A DNA stretch of 64,000 bases from Polaromonas sp. YR568 (GCF_900116715.1 NZ_FPBM01000010.1:124001-188000), one strand, 5' to 3'. Shown: positions 17,420 through 26,614, numbered from the stretch's first letter. Translations and numbers: made by a program. Notes: generated by a model not told the origin, from the letters alone.

Positions 17420-19480
17420 TTGTTTGTATTGTTTGAAGAAGCCGGCAAGTTCCTGGCCGGCCGCATTTTGTCCGAGAGCGACGCATCGCTGCAGGTCGAG
17501 CTCGACTCGGGCAAGCGCGTGAAGGTCAAGGGCGTCAACGCCCTGCTGAGATTTGAAAAACCCTCGCCCGCCGACATGGTGGCTGCGGGCCAAAAACTGA
17601 GCCAGGACATCGAGCTGGACCTGGCCTGGGAATTTGCCAGCGAAGAGGAATTCGGTTTTGCCGACCTGGCGCGCGACTATTTCAGCGCCGACGGCAAGGC
17701 TGCCTCGCTGGAACAGCAGGCCGCCGCCCTCTTTCGCCTGTACGACGCGCCGCATTATTTCCGCCGCGCCGGCAAGGGCCGCTTCAAAAAGGCGCCGGCC
17801 GAAATCCTGCAGCAGGCGCTGGCCGCCATCGAGAAGAAAAAACAGATCGCGGCGCAGATCACCGCCTGGGCCGAAGAACTGGGCCGCGGCGAATGCCCGG
17901 CGCCGGTGCGCGAGCAGCTTTACAAAATCCTCTTCAAGCCCGACAAGAACAGCGCCGAGTACAAGGCCGTGGTCGAGGCCTCGCGCGCCACGCACACCGC
18001 GCCGCTGGACTTGCTGCAAAAAGCCGGCGCCATTGCTTCGCCCTACCAGTTTCACTGGAAGCGCTTTTTGTTTGAGAACTTCCCCAAGGGCACGGGCTTT
18101 CCGGCCTTGCAGGCGCCTGAAGTCAAAGACGAGTTGCCGCTGGCCGATGTGAAAGCGTTTTCCATCGACGACTCGGCCACCACCGAAATCGACGATGCAC
18201 TCTCCGTGCAAGGTTTGGGCAGTGGCACCATCACCCTGGGCATCCACATCGCCGCGCCGGGCCTGGCCGTACTGCCCGGCAGCCCGATTGACACCGTGGG
18301 CCGCGCGCGGCTTTCCACCGTCTATATGCCCGGCTACAAGCTGACCATGCTGCCGGACGACATCGTCAAAAGCTACACGCTGCAGGAAGGCCGCAACTGC
18401 CCCGCCCTGTCGCTCTACCTCACGCTGGACGAAGCCACGCTGGAGATCAAGGAAAGCGTGACCCGGCTGGAGCAGGTGCCCATCGTGAGCAACCTGCGCC
18501 ACGATGTGCTGGACAGCACCTTCACCGAAGCCTTCTTTGAAGCCGCACAGAGCAGCCCGCCCACCGACGTGCAATGGGGCGTGGAGCTGACCTTCTTGCA
18601 CCGGCTGGCCAAACATCTGAAGGCACAGCGCGAAATCGTGCGCGGCAAACCCGAGAATTTCAACCGGCCCGACTACAACTTCCGCCTCGATAACCCCACG
18701 GGCGGCGAGCCCCAGGGCAACGAGACGGTCAGCATCAGCACCCGCCAGCGCGGTGCGCCGCTGGATTTGATCGTGGCCGAGGCCATGATTCTGGCCAACA
18801 GCACCTGGGGCCAGTGGCTGGCCGAGCACGGTGTGCCCGGCATTTACCGCAGCCAGGCGAGCCTGGCGCCCGGCGTGAAGGTGCGCATGGGCACCAAGGC
18901 CCTGCCGCATGCAGGCATAGGCGTGAAAAGTTACGCCTGGAGCACCTCGCCGCTGCGCCGCTACACCGACCTGGTCAACCAGTGGCAGATCATTGCCTGC
19001 GCCCGCCACGGCCGCACGGCCGCGCTGGCCGCCCCTTTCAAGCCCAAAGACGCCGAGCTGTTTTCCATCATCTCGGGCTTTGATGCGGCCTACAGCGCCT
19101 ACAACGGTTTTCAGGCCGGCATAGAGCGCTACTGGACGCTGAAATACCTGCAGCAAAACAACATCACCGAACTCACGGCCACGTCCTTCAAGGACAACCT
19201 GGTGCGCGCCGACGAGCTGCCGCTGGTGCTGCCGGCCGTGGGCGCGCAAGGCCTGCCGCGCGGCGCGAAAGTGCGTGTGAAGCTGGGCGAGATCGACGAG
19301 ATCACGCTGGATATTTCGGGCACGGTGATCGATCGGCTGGATGTGGAAATCGATGAGTCGCCCGACCCGTTGGGCGAAGAAGACGGCGAATCCGAGATGG
19401 CCGCAGGGCCGATCTCGATTGCAGTCGATGTTAACGAGCCACAAACCGACGCCGCTGCGGCGGCTCCGGTGGCGGGTTGA
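17420..19480 (+). CDS. RNase II/RNB family exoribonuclease
   Basis: This 686-residue protein degrades single-stranded RNA from the 3' end, as RNase II and RNase R do. The RNB catalytic motif FSIDDSATTEIDDALSV supplies the metal-binding aspartates; the ring motif YAWSTSPLRRYTDLVNQWQI follows. The N-terminal third (FVLFEEAGKFLAGRIL...) is not a standard pair of cold-shock domains and is typical of a shorter RNase II-like group found in betaproteobacteria. The start is a TTG at 17420. An acidic, Ala-rich tail ends the protein. An ORF of over 700 codons on the opposite strand is a shadow. Confidence 0.92.
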   Translation: MFVLFEEAGKFLAGRILSESDASLQVELDSGKRVKVKGVNALLRFEKPSPADMVAAGQKLSQDIELDLAWEFASEEEFGFADLARDYFSADGKAASLEQQAAALFRLYDAPHYFRRAGKGRFKKAPAEILQQALAAIEKKKQIAAQITAWAEELGRGECPAPVREQLYKILFKPDKNSAEYKAVVEASRATHTAPLDLLQKAGAIASPYQFHWKRFLFENFPKGTGFPALQAPEVKDELPLADVKAFSIDDSATTEIDDALSVQGLGSGTITLGIHIAAPGLAVLPGSPIDTVGRARLSTVYMPGYKLTMLPDDIVKSYTLQEGRNCPALSLYLTLDEATLEIKESVTRLEQVPIVSNLRHDVLDSTFTEAFFEAAQSSPPTDVQWGVELTFLHRLAKHLKAQREIVRGKPENFNRPDYNFRLDNPTGGEPQGNETVSISTRQRGAPLDLIVAEAMILANSTWGQWLAEHGVPGIYRSQASLAPGVKVRMGTKALPHAGIGVKSYAWSTSPLRRYTDLVNQWQIIACARHGRTAALAAPFKPKDAELFSIISGFDAAYSAYNGFQAGIERYWTLKYLQQNNITELTATSFKDNLVRADELPLVLPAVGAQGLPRGAKVRVKLGEIDEITLDISGTVIDRLDVEIDESPDPLGEEDGESEMAAGPISIAVDVNEPQTDAAAAAPVAG

Positions 19481-19518
19481 CACCGAAACGCATGCAGAAA
19501 CGCCGATAATCTCCTTCT

Positions 19519-20367
19519 GTGAAATCACCCAGCACACTGCAAATCGCTCTCGGCGCTTCCATCGCCTTTCATGTGGTGTTGCTGACGGTGCGTTTTGTCG
19601 ACCCGGAGCGTTTTAACCGCGTGTTCCAGGACACGCCGCTGGAAGTGATCCTGGTCAACGCCAAATCCAACGAAAAGCCCGACTTCGCCAAGGCCATCGC
19701 ACAGGCGTCCCTCGCCGGCGGCGGTGAGGCGGAAAAAGGCCGGGCCACCTCGCCTCTGCCGCCATCGGCCCTGATGGAGCTGGGCGACGCCACCGAAGAC
19801 GCACAGCGCAAAGTCGAGTCGCTGCAGGAGCAGCAAACCCAGCTGCTGGCCAGCATCAAAAAGCAGCTGGCCTCCATGCCGCCGCCCGACCTGACACAAC
19901 CCGCCAACAACCCGGCGCAGGCCGAGCGTGAAGAAAAGCGCAAGCAGCTGATCAAGATCCTGGCCGAGATCGAGCGCCGCATCAACGAAGAAAATGCGCG
20001 CCCCAAGAAGCGCTACATCAGCCCGGCCACGCGCGAAGAGGTCTACGCGGTCTACTACGACGAGCTGCGCCGCAAGATCGAAGACAAGGGCACGGTGAAC
20101 TTCCCCGAGCAGGCCGGCAAAAAACTGTATGGCGAGCTGACCATGGTCGTCACCGTGAATTTCGACGGCAGCGTGATCGACACCGAGGTCGTGCAGACCT
20201 CGGGCAACCTGACGCTGGACCGGCGCGCGCAAAGCATCGTGCGCGGCACCGGGCCTTTCGGCAAGTTCAACGATGCCATGCGCCGCCGGGCCGACCAGAT
20301 TGTTGTTGTGTCGCGCTTCAAGTTCACGCGCGACGACACGCTTGAGACCAAACTCACCAGCCGCTGA
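19519..20367 (+). CDS. TonB-like C-terminal domain protein
   Basis: This 282-residue protein has one N-terminal membrane anchor (about residues 7-25), a charged Gln/Glu/Lys-rich middle likely to be coiled coil, and a TonB/TolA-type C-terminal domain. That domain includes LYGELTMVVTVNFDGSVID and RFKFTRDDTLETKL. TonB-type proteins carry energy from the inner to the outer membrane. However, the long Pro-rich spacer of classical TonB is missing and no exbB/exbD lies nearby, so a TolA-like or structural role is equally possible. The start is GTG at 19519. aroE follows after 7 nt, so the two are co-transcribed. Confidence 0.85.
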   Translation: MKSPSTLQIALGASIAFHVVLLTVRFVDPERFNRVFQDTPLEVILVNAKSNEKPDFAKAIAQASLAGGGEAEKGRATSPLPPSALMELGDATEDAQRKVESLQEQQTQLLASIKKQLASMPPPDLTQPANNPAQAEREEKRKQLIKILAEIERRINEENARPKKRYISPATREEVYAVYYDELRRKIEDKGTVNFPEQAGKKLYGELTMVVTVNFDGSVIDTEVVQTSGNLTLDRRAQSIVRGTGPFGKFNDAMRRRADQIVVVSRFKFTRDDTLETKLTSR

Positions 20368-20374
20368 CATTGCC

Positions 20375-21214
20375 ATGGATCAGTATTACGTCCTGGGCAA
20401 CCCGATTGCGCACAGCAAGTCACCATTCATCCACGCGCGCTTTGCCGAGCTGACCGGCCAGCCGCTGCAGTACGAGCGCCTGCTGGTGCCGCTGGAGGCC
20501 TTTGCTGCCACCCTGGCACGGCTGGTGCAAGACGGCGTTAAAGGCTGCAACGTCACCGTGCCTTTCAAGCTTGACGCCTTTGAGGCTGCAACGACCCTGA
20601 CCGACCGGGCGCAACTGGCCCGGGCCGTCAACACGCTGCGGCTGGACGGCGGCATCGTCCATGCCGACAACACCGACGGCGTGGGCCTGGTGAACGACAT
20701 CCAGCACAATGCCGGCGTCGCCCTGGCCGGGCGCGATGTGCTGCTGATAGGCGCGGGCGGCGCGGGCGCAGGCGCCCTGGGGCCGCTGCTGGCGGCCGGG
20801 CCGCGCCGGCTGGTGCTCGTCAACCGCACGCGGGCCAAGGCCGACGCGCTGGCCGACAGCCACAAGGCGCATCCATCCATGCAGGCCTTGCTACAAAAAA
20901 CAGAGCTGCTTACACACGATTTACAAGGGCTACAGGGCAATTTTGATGTCGTCATAAACGCCAGCGCCAGCAGCCTGGCGGGCGCCGATGTGCCGGTGGC
21001 GGCCAGCGTGCTCAAGCCCGGCGCCCTGGCCTGCGACATGATGTACGGCCCTGCCGCAGCCGGCTTTATGGCCTGGGCCAAAGACCACGGCGCCACGCCG
21101 CGCGACGGCCTGGGCATGCTGGTGGAACAAGCCGCCGAGGCCTTTGAGCTGTGGCGCAAGGTGCGCCCGCCTTCGGCGCAGGTGCTGCGGGAAATGCGGG
21201 CGCAGTTCGGGTAA
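20375..21214 (+). CDS. aroE: Shikimate dehydrogenase
   Basis: This 279-residue enzyme reduces 3-dehydroshikimate with NADPH in aromatic biosynthesis. The N-terminal VLGNPIAHSKSPFIH substrate site is present. NVTVPFKLDAF carries the catalytic Lys and ADNTDGVGLVND the catalytic Asp. LIGAGGAGAGALGPLLAAG is the dinucleotide loop and VVINASASS follows. The ATG at 20375 is preferred over an earlier in-frame start that would overlap the TonB-like gene. Between the NADP domain strands, residues encoded by 20890-20947 come from a dispersed repeat, giving a loop roughly eight residues longer than in E. coli. Confidence 0.95.
   Translation: MDQYYVLGNPIAHSKSPFIHARFAELTGQPLQYERLLVPLEAFAATLARLVQDGVKGCNVTVPFKLDAFEAATTLTDRAQLARAVNTLRLDGGIVHADNTDGVGLVNDIQHNAGVALAGRDVLLIGAGGAGAGALGPLLAAGPRRLVLVNRTRAKADALADSHKAHPSMQALLQKTELLTHDLQGLQGNFDVVINASASSLAGADVPVAASVLKPGALACDMMYGPAAAGFMAWAKDHGATPRDGLGMLVEQAAEAFELWRKVRPPSAQVLREMRAQFG
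20890..20947 (+). repeat. Dispersed ~57-bp repeat, copy B (inside aroE)
   Basis: This copy begins gctacaaaaaacagagctgc and has the second block ctacaggg 40 bp in. The first 17 bp are identical to the copy inside murG (reverse strand, from 32766). It is translated in frame as part of AroE (LLQKTELLTHDLQGLQG), just before FDVVINAS. The reading frame relative to the repeat is the same as in murG and in the NUDIX/MBL gene. Confidence 0.7.
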
Positions 21215-21244
21215 GGCCGATAAGCGAATGAAGGTGCGCGCATC

Positions 21245-21994
21245 ATGAAAGCACTGCTCCGCTTGCTGGGCCTCGGGCTGATCGCGGGCCTGGCGCTGCA
21301 ACTGTTTTTTGTGGCGCGCATCGCCATGATGGCCGTGGTGAACCCGGAGTCCACCGCCTTCCAGCGTTCTGAGGCCTACCTGATCACGCGCAACACCGGC
21401 TCGCTGAAATGGCGTCAGCAGTGGGTGCCTTACAGCGAGCTGCCGGCCTACCTCAAGCGCGCCGTCATCGCATCTGAAGACGCCAGCTTTGCCGAGCATG
21501 ACGGCGTGGACATGGAAGCGCTGGAAAAAGCCTGGGACAAAAACGCCAAGGCCGAGCAACGCGCCGCGCAGTCGGCCAGCCGGCTGGCCCCGGCCAAAGC
21601 GGCGGCAGCGCCGGCCAAGCCGGTAAAGATCGTGGGCGGCTCCACCATCACGCAGCAGCTGGCCAAAAACCTTTTCTTGTCGGGCGAGCGCACCTTGCTG
21701 CGCAAAGGCCAGGAGCTGGTGCTGACCCTGCTGCTGGAAGCCCTGCTGAGCAAGGAACGCATCCTGGAGATTTACCTCAACAGCGTGGAATGGGGCGAAG
21801 GCATCTTCGGCGCGGAGGCCGCGGCCCAGCACTACTACCGCAAGCCCGCGGCCAAGCTCAGCGCCTATGAGGCCGCGCGCCTGGCCGTGATGTTGCCCCG
21901 GCCCAAGTACTTTGAAACGCGGCCCGGCTCAGGCTACCTGGCCTCGCGCGCCAGCACCATCGTGGCCCGCATGGGCGGCGTAGAGCTCCCTTAG
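21245..21994 (+). CDS. mtgA: Monofunctional peptidoglycan glycosyltransferase
   Basis: This 249-residue inner-membrane enzyme polymerises lipid II into glycan strands without a transpeptidase domain. An N-terminal membrane helix covers about residues 5-28. Glycosyltransferase family 51 motifs are AVIASEDASFAEHDGVD (catalytic Glu), GGSTITQQLAKNLFL, RKGQELVLTLLLEALLSKERILEIYLNSVEWG and GAEAAAQHYY; each is read separately in the sequence. Between the first two motifs there are about 18 extra Ala/Lys/Pro-rich residues compared with E. coli MtgA. It lies 30 bp after aroE and its last 4 bp overlap the convergent lectin-like gene. Confidence 0.94.
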   Translation: MKALLRLLGLGLIAGLALQLFFVARIAMMAVVNPESTAFQRSEAYLITRNTGSLKWRQQWVPYSELPAYLKRAVIASEDASFAEHDGVDMEALEKAWDKNAKAEQRAAQSASRLAPAKAAAAPAKPVKIVGGSTITQQLAKNLFLSGERTLLRKGQELVLTLLLEALLSKERILEIYLNSVEWGEGIFGAEAAAQHYYRKPAAKLSAYEAARLAVMLPRPKYFETRPGSGYLASRASTIVARMGGVELP

Positions 21995-23238
21995 CGCTTG
22001 ACCACCAGCGAAGCCGACCCCGGCACCGTATTGCGGCCGATGTCGGTTTGCAGGCTGCCCGGCGGCGCGGCGGTGGTGTAGTTGCCGGCCTGCGCCGCGC
22101 GGACCTTGACGATCACCGAGCACCCGCCATTGCGTATGGCCATGCCGGCATCGACAGTCACCGTGTTGCCGCCCGGCGCCGCATTGACGGCGCCCAGGCA
22201 ACTGCCACTCAGGCTGAGCGGCGTGGCGACCACAAGGCCTGCTGGCAAGGTTTGCGTGAACGGTGCGCTCAAGATGGCGCCGCGAGCGCCGGTGGCGCCA
22301 AAATGCATCTCCAGCGCGCTGGGTGCGCCGGGCGCAACCGCCGCCGGCGTGAATACCTGGTTGACCACAGGCGGGTTCGCCGCGTTGCCGGTCACCATCA
22401 GATCCCGCACCTCATGCACATTCTTGGCGCCGCCGGTGCTGCCGGCCACGCCCACACTCAACGCGGCAGGCGCGGCATAGGGAAAGTCTGCATTGGTCAC
22501 CAGGCGCCGGTAAGGGCCGGCCGCGCCGTCACGCATATCAACATTGATGGTGTAGCCCGGGCCCGCCGCCTTGGGCGAGAGGGTCATCACGACCTGGCGC
22601 GCCACCGGGCGCGCGGTGGCTGTGGCCTGGTCGACATTGCCGGGCACGGCTACATGGGCAATGAAGGGGTTGCCGGCAGCCACCGGGCCGCGCAGCACCA
22701 GCGCCTGCGGCGCGCCGCCGGGGCCGCCGCCGCCCGCGCAGTTGTCTGCCGGGCTGGAGAAATTGCCGTACTCGTCCAGCGCCAGCGCCAGGTAGCCGCC
22801 CGCGCCCTTGCAGTAACCCAGGCCGCCGCCCGGCAGCGCACCCGCCATGTTTTGCGTGGCGTCATACAGAAACACCGTGATGCCGTCGGCGCCCGGCGCA
22901 CCGCCGCCCCATGAGGCATAGCTGAAAGCGAGTGTCACGCCGCCCTGCGCGCTGAAACTGGCGGCGGTGTACCGCACATTGCCCTGCGCACGGCCGACAT
23001 TGCCCGTAAGCCGGAGCCAGCCGGCGCCTTCGGCATCGGCAACAGGCGCTGTCAGCGCCACTGCCCCGCCCGGCGTCCAGCCTGGGTCCAGTGTGGAGGC
23101 CGAGAAACGCCCGTGGACCTGGAACTGGCCCCAGGCGGCGCATGAAAGCACCAGACATGCACCGCCGGCCAGCCAGCGGGACAAAGACGCCCCACGCGGG
23201 GACATGGCAGAAAAAGTGGAGGTATGAAATTTCAGCAT
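21991..23238 (-). CDS. Secreted L-type lectin-like protein
   Basis: This protein of about 415 residues has a signal peptide (LSRWLAGGACLVLSCAAWG, cleavage probably before QFQVHG). The first two thirds look like a beta-sandwich of the legume/bacterial L-type lectin class: FSYASWGGGAPGADGITVFL and GGYLALALDEYGNFS match its ADGxxF and metal-site strands. The C-terminal third (from VNQVFTPAAVAPGAPSALEM) resembles the beta-rich repeat domain common in large exported proteins and contains two Cys likely to form a disulfide. No sorting signal or secretion genes are adjacent. Start choice lies between ATG 23238 and ATG 23205; both keep the signal peptide. It stands alone between two + genes and overlaps mtgA by 4 bp. 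The ligand is unknown. Confidence 0.75.
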   Translation of the reverse strand: MLKFHTSTFSAMSPRGASLSRWLAGGACLVLSCAAWGQFQVHGRFSASTLDPGWTPGGAVALTAPVADAEGAGWLRLTGNVGRAQGNVRYTAASFSAQGGVTLAFSYASWGGGAPGADGITVFLYDATQNMAGALPGGGLGYCKGAGGYLALALDEYGNFSSPADNCAGGGGPGGAPQALVLRGPVAAGNPFIAHVAVPGNVDQATATARPVARQVVMTLSPKAAGPGYTINVDMRDGAAGPYRRLVTNADFPYAAPAALSVGVAGSTGGAKNVHEVRDLMVTGNAANPPVVNQVFTPAAVAPGAPSALEMHFGATGARGAILSAPFTQTLPAGLVVATPLSLSGSCLGAVNAAPGGNTVTVDAGMAIRNGGCSVIVKVRAAQAGNYTTAAPPGSLQTDIGRNTVPGSASLVVKR

Positions 23239-23338
23239 GAACAACAAACAGAAGTATTAAAGACAGGCGTACCTTGCTGTGTACCAGAATAGCTCGATTC
23301 GCGCCAGACAGTCACGGCGGGAACGTATCATCGGCGCC

Positions 23339-23950
23339 ATGCTTGCCAAAATAATGAGCCTTTTCCTGCTGGGGCTGATCCGGACACTGACCGGCGCCCA
23401 GGCCCGCTGGCAGGGTTGCCCGCCCAAAGCCGAGCAGCGCATCTACTTCGCCAACCACCAAAGCCATGCCGACCTGGTGCTGATGTGGGCGGCGCTGCCT
23501 GAAGAGTTGCGCAGCATCACCCGCCCCATCGCGGCCAAGGATTATTGGACCAAGACGCCGTTCAAGCAGTGGATCACCACGGCGGTCTTCAACGCCATCT
23601 ATGTGGACCGCGCCAAGACCGGCGACCAGGACCCGCTGGAGCCGCTGATCGAGGCACTGACCAACGGCGACTCCATCATCCTGTTCCCGGAAGGCACGCG
23701 CGGCAACCAGGAAGAGCCGCAAAAGTTCAAGGCCGGCCTTTACAACCTGGCGCTCAAGTTTCCGCATGTGGTGCTGGTGCCGGCCTGGATCAACAACGTG
23801 CAGCGCGTCATGCCCAAGGGCGAAGTCGTGCCGGTGCCCATCCTGTGCTCAGTCACCTTCGGTGCGCCGATTTCGCTGGCCCCCGGTGAAGACCGGGGCG
23901 AATTCCTGACGCGCGCGCGCCAGGCGGTGATGGAGCTGCGGGAATCCTGA
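23339..23950 (+). CDS. 1-acyl-sn-glycerol-3-phosphate acyltransferase-like (PlsC family)
   Basis: This 203-residue acyltransferase is predicted to add an acyl chain to lysophosphatidic acid. The family blocks are YFANHQSHADLVLMW (NHxxxxD catalytic site) and ILFPEGTRGNQEEP (phosphate-binding FPEGTR), plus VVLVPAWINN. The start MLAKIM at 23339 is preferred over an upstream in-frame ATG, because it directly precedes the membrane helix. The gene overlaps the next gene, a CDP-diglyceride synthase, by one base (TGATG). They form a two-step phosphatidic acid to CDP-diacylglycerol unit. Confidence 0.88.
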   Translation: MLAKIMSLFLLGLIRTLTGAQARWQGCPPKAEQRIYFANHQSHADLVLMWAALPEELRSITRPIAAKDYWTKTPFKQWITTAVFNAIYVDRAKTGDQDPLEPLIEALTNGDSIILFPEGTRGNQEEPQKFKAGLYNLALKFPHVVLVPAWINNVQRVMPKGEVVPVPILCSVTFGAPISLAPGEDRGEFLTRARQAVMELRES

Positions 23951-24930
23951 TGAACACCTTTTTGCGCAACCTTTCCCCCTCGCAGCAGGTCGGCCTGCTC
24001 TTTGTGCTGGTGTTCGGCGTGCTGACGCTCATCAGCGTGGCCGCCTTTGTGATGTCGCTCAAAGACACGCACGAGGACGACCTGCACACCCAGAAACTCA
24101 AGGAGTTCAACGGCCTGCTGCGCACCTCGTGGCTGATGTCCACCGTGTTCTGGATCGGCTGGACGCTGGGCGAAACCGTGGCCACGGTGCTGTTCGGACT
24201 GGTGGCGTTTTTTGCGCTGCGCGAGTTCATCACGCTCTCACCCACACGACAGGGCGACCACCGCAGTCTGGTGCTGGCCTTCTTTGTGGTGCTGCCGGTG
24301 CAGTTCGCGCTGGTCATCACGCGGCGCTTTGACCTCATCACCGTGTTCATCCCGGTGTATGTGTTCCTGGCGATCCCGGTGGTCAGCGCGCTGGCCGACG
24401 ACCCGCAGCGCTTTCTGGAGCGCAACGCCAAGCTGCAGTGGGGCATCATGGTCTGCGTCTACGGCATGAGCCATGTGCCCGCGCTGATGCTGCTGAAATT
24501 TCCCAACTACGAGGGCAAGAACGCCTTTTTGGTGTTCTTTCTGGTGTTTGTGGTGCAAAGCTGCATGATTGTGGAGTACCTGGTGGGCCGCAAGCTGCAG
24601 CGCCCGCCGAGTGCGCCCAATGTGAGCAAGAGCTTTAACTGGACCAGCTGGCTGATTGCCGTGGTGGTGGCCAGCCTGCTGGGCGGCCTGCTGGCGGGCC
24701 TGACGCCCTTCAAGCCCGCGCAGGCAGTGGCCATGGCCTTTATCGCCTGCGTGTCGGGCTCGCTGGGCCACCTGGTGATGAAGGCACTCAAGCGCGACCG
24801 CGGCATTCCCAACTGGGGCAAACGCGGCGTGGGCGTCACCGGCGCCAGCGGGCTGCTGGACCGGGTGGACGCGCTGTGCTTCGGCGCACCGATCTTCTTC
24901 CATTCGGTCCGCTGGTACTTCGGCCTTTAG
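23950..24930 (+). CDS. Phosphatidate cytidylyltransferase family protein (CdsA-like)
   Basis: This 326-residue polytopic membrane protein (about eight helices) is predicted to make CDP-diacylglycerol from phosphatidate and CTP. The C-terminal signature region is LKRDRGIPNWGKRGVGVTG followed by GLLDRVDALCFGAPIFFH, matching the CDP-diglyceride synthetase pattern ending in DRxD. In this group the usual KD is replaced by KRGVG, as in other PlsC-linked homologues. Translational coupling to the PlsC-like gene supports the assignment. A separate housekeeping cdsA beside the frr/uppS/dxr genes is usual in betaproteobacteria, so this may be a second copy; that is inference. Confidence 0.87.
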   Translation: MNTFLRNLSPSQQVGLLFVLVFGVLTLISVAAFVMSLKDTHEDDLHTQKLKEFNGLLRTSWLMSTVFWIGWTLGETVATVLFGLVAFFALREFITLSPTRQGDHRSLVLAFFVVLPVQFALVITRRFDLITVFIPVYVFLAIPVVSALADDPQRFLERNAKLQWGIMVCVYGMSHVPALMLLKFPNYEGKNAFLVFFLVFVVQSCMIVEYLVGRKLQRPPSAPNVSKSFNWTSWLIAVVVASLLGGLLAGLTPFKPAQAVAMAFIACVSGSLGHLVMKALKRDRGIPNWGKRGVGVTGASGLLDRVDALCFGAPIFFHSVRWYFGL

Positions 24931-24951
24931 GCCTCTTCCGTCCCTATTGCC

Positions 24952-25500
24952 ATGCGCATCCTAGGCATAGACCCCGGCCTGCAGACTTCCGGCTTCGGCG
25001 TGGTAGATGTGGACGGCCAGCACCTTCGTTACGTGGCCAGCGGCACCATCAAGACCACGCACCTGGAACGCGCCGACCTGCCCGGCCGGCTCAAGGTGCT
25101 TTTTGAAGGTGTGTGCGAGGTGGTCGAACGCTACCAGCCCGATGCGGCCTCGGTCGAGATCATATTTGTCAACGTCAACCCGCAAGCCACTTTGCTGCTG
25201 GGTCAGGCGCGCGGGGCTTGCATCACCGCACTGGTTTCACGCGAACTGTCGGTGGCTGAATACACCGCCCTGCAGCTCAAGAAGGCCGTGGCTGGCTACG
25301 GCAAGGCCGGCAAGGCCGAGGTGCAGGAAATGGTGATGCGGCTGTTGAAGTTGCCGTCACTGCCCGGCAAGGATGCGGCCGACGCGCTAGGGCTGGCCAT
25401 TACCCACGCCCATGTAGGCAGCGCCATGGCGCGGCTGGCGCAGGCCAGTGGCACGGGTGCGCAGATAACGGGAAATTACCGGGGTGGGCGCAGCCGCTAG
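24952..25500 (+). CDS. ruvC: Holliday junction resolvase RuvC
   Basis: This 182-residue endonuclease cuts Holliday junctions during recombination together with the RuvAB helicase. Catalytic acidic residues appear in [14 protein letters not shown], in [19 protein letters not shown] and in [15 protein letters not shown]. ruvA and ruvB are not adjacent here. The gene begins 21 nt after the cdsA-like gene. Its stop codon overlaps the stop of a convergent small membrane-protein gene. Confidence 0.96.
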   Translation: MRILGIDPGLQTSGFGVVDVDGQHLRYVASGTIKTTHLERADLPGRLKVLFEGVCEVVERYQPDAASVEIIFVNVNPQATLLLGQARGACITALVSRELSVAEYTALQLKKAVAGYGKAGKAEVQEMVMRLLKLPSLPGKDAADALGLAITHAHVGSAMARLAQASGTGAQITGNYRGGRSR

Positions 25501-25673
25501 GCAATGCGCTCGAGAATCAGCACCGCGAAAAATCCAAACGCCGCGATCAGCGTCCACTTGAGGATGGTGAGTCCGTAGCGTTTGAAGCGCACCTGGCCGG
25601 TGCCGGCGTAAAACATGAACGACACCACGGCCGCCAGCAGGAAAAGCAGGATGAGCCAGCGAAACAGCAGCAT
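25497..25673 (-). CDS. Small two-helix membrane protein, 58 aa
   Basis: This short ORF encodes [19 protein letters not shown], then a polar loop [13 protein letters not shown], then a second hydrophobic helix ending LILERIA. It therefore looks like a small helical-hairpin inner-membrane protein. It begins 17 nt after the lpxC stop on the same strand, so it could be the last gene of the dcw operon. Its TAG overlaps the ruvC stop by two bases. The coding bias (no stops, clear membrane pattern) is good for its size, but no strong Shine-Dalgarno is visible. I do not know its function. Confidence 0.62.
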   Translation of the reverse strand: MLLFRWLILLFLLAAVVSFMFYAGTGQVRFKRYGLTILKWTLIAAFGFFAVLILERIA

Positions 25674-25690
25674 TGAAGAAGCCTGCCCGG

Positions 25691-26614
25691 CTACCAGGCG
25701 CGCGCCAGAGTGGCAAAGCCCTGTGGCGCTTTTTTCTCGTCTTCAAAAGTGACGACCTCGTAGGCGTCCTTGTGCGCCAGCAGTTCGCGCAGCAGCTTGT
25801 TGTTCATCGCGTGGCCGGAGCGGAATGCGCCGTACGCGGCCAGCAGCGGCTTGCCGATCAAATACAGGTCGCCCATGGCGTCGAGGATCTTGTGCTTCAC
25901 GAACTCGTCGTTGTAGCGCAGGCCGTCGCTGTTGAGCACCTTGTAGTCGTCCATCACGATAGCGTTGTCCAGCCCGCCGCCCAGGGCCAGGCCGTTGGCG
26001 CGCATCATTTCCACGTCTTTGGTGAAGCCGAAGGTACGGGCCCGCGCGATGTCACGCGTATAGGCGCCCGAGCCCATGTCGAACTCCACACGCTGGCCGG
26101 TGGAGTCCACTGCCGGGTGGTCGAAATCAATTTCAAAGCTGAGCTTGTAGCCTTCGTAAGGACTCAAGCGAGCCCACTTGGTGTTGGCGCCCTCGCCTTC
26201 GCGCACTTCCACCGGCTTGATCACCCGGATAAAACGCTTGGGCGCAACCTGCAGCGCAATGCCTGCCGACTGCAGCAAAAACACAAACGACGAAGCCGAA
26301 CCATCCAGAATCGGCACTTCTTCGGCCGTGATGTCGACATACAGGTTGTCGATGCCCAGGCCCGCACAGGCCGACATCAGATGCTCAACGGTATGCACCT
26401 TGGCACTGCCGCTGGAAATCGTCGACGCCAGCCGCGTATCCGTCACCGCCTGCGCAGAGATCACGATATCCACCGGCTGCGGCAAATCCACACGGCGAAA
26501 CACAATCCCCGTGTCCGGCGCAGCAGGCCGCAAAGTCAACTCCACCCGCTGCCCACTGTGCAGGCCCACGCCCACGGCCTTGGTCAGTGATTTAAGCGTT
26601 CTTTGGGCAAGCAT
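25691..26614 (-). CDS. lpxC: UDP-3-O-acyl-N-acetylglucosamine deacetylase
   Basis: This 307-residue zinc enzyme carries out the committed step of lipid A synthesis. Its motifs are [16 protein letters not shown] at the N-terminus, [17 protein letters not shown] with the first zinc His, and [17 protein letters not shown] with the second His and the zinc Asp. [13 protein letters not shown] holds the catalytic His. As in many proteobacteria it closes the dcw cluster downstream of ftsZ, but a 239-bp gap containing a large palindrome separates it from ftsZ. It may therefore have its own promoter. Confidence 0.97.
   Translation of the reverse strand: MLAQRTLKSLTKAVGVGLHSGQRVELTLRPAAPDTGIVFRRVDLPQPVDIVISAQAVTDTRLASTISSGSAKVHTVEHLMSACAGLGIDNLYVDITAEEVPILDGSASSFVFLLQSAGIALQVAPKRFIRVIKPVEVREGEGANTKWARLSPYEGYKLSFEIDFDHPAVDSTGQRVEFDMGSGAYTRDIARARTFGFTKDVEMMRANGLALGGGLDNAIVMDDYKVLNSDGLRYNDEFVKHKILDAMGDLYLIGKPLLAAYGAFRSGHAMNNKLLRELLAHKDAYEVVTFEDEKKAPQGFATLARAW

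Noticed and set aside
17381..19537. Open frame of over 700 codons on the minus strand opposite the RNase II-like gene
   Set aside because: It is a high-GC shadow: Gly/Arg/His/Gln-rich, no family motif, and it fully overlaps a well-supported gene.
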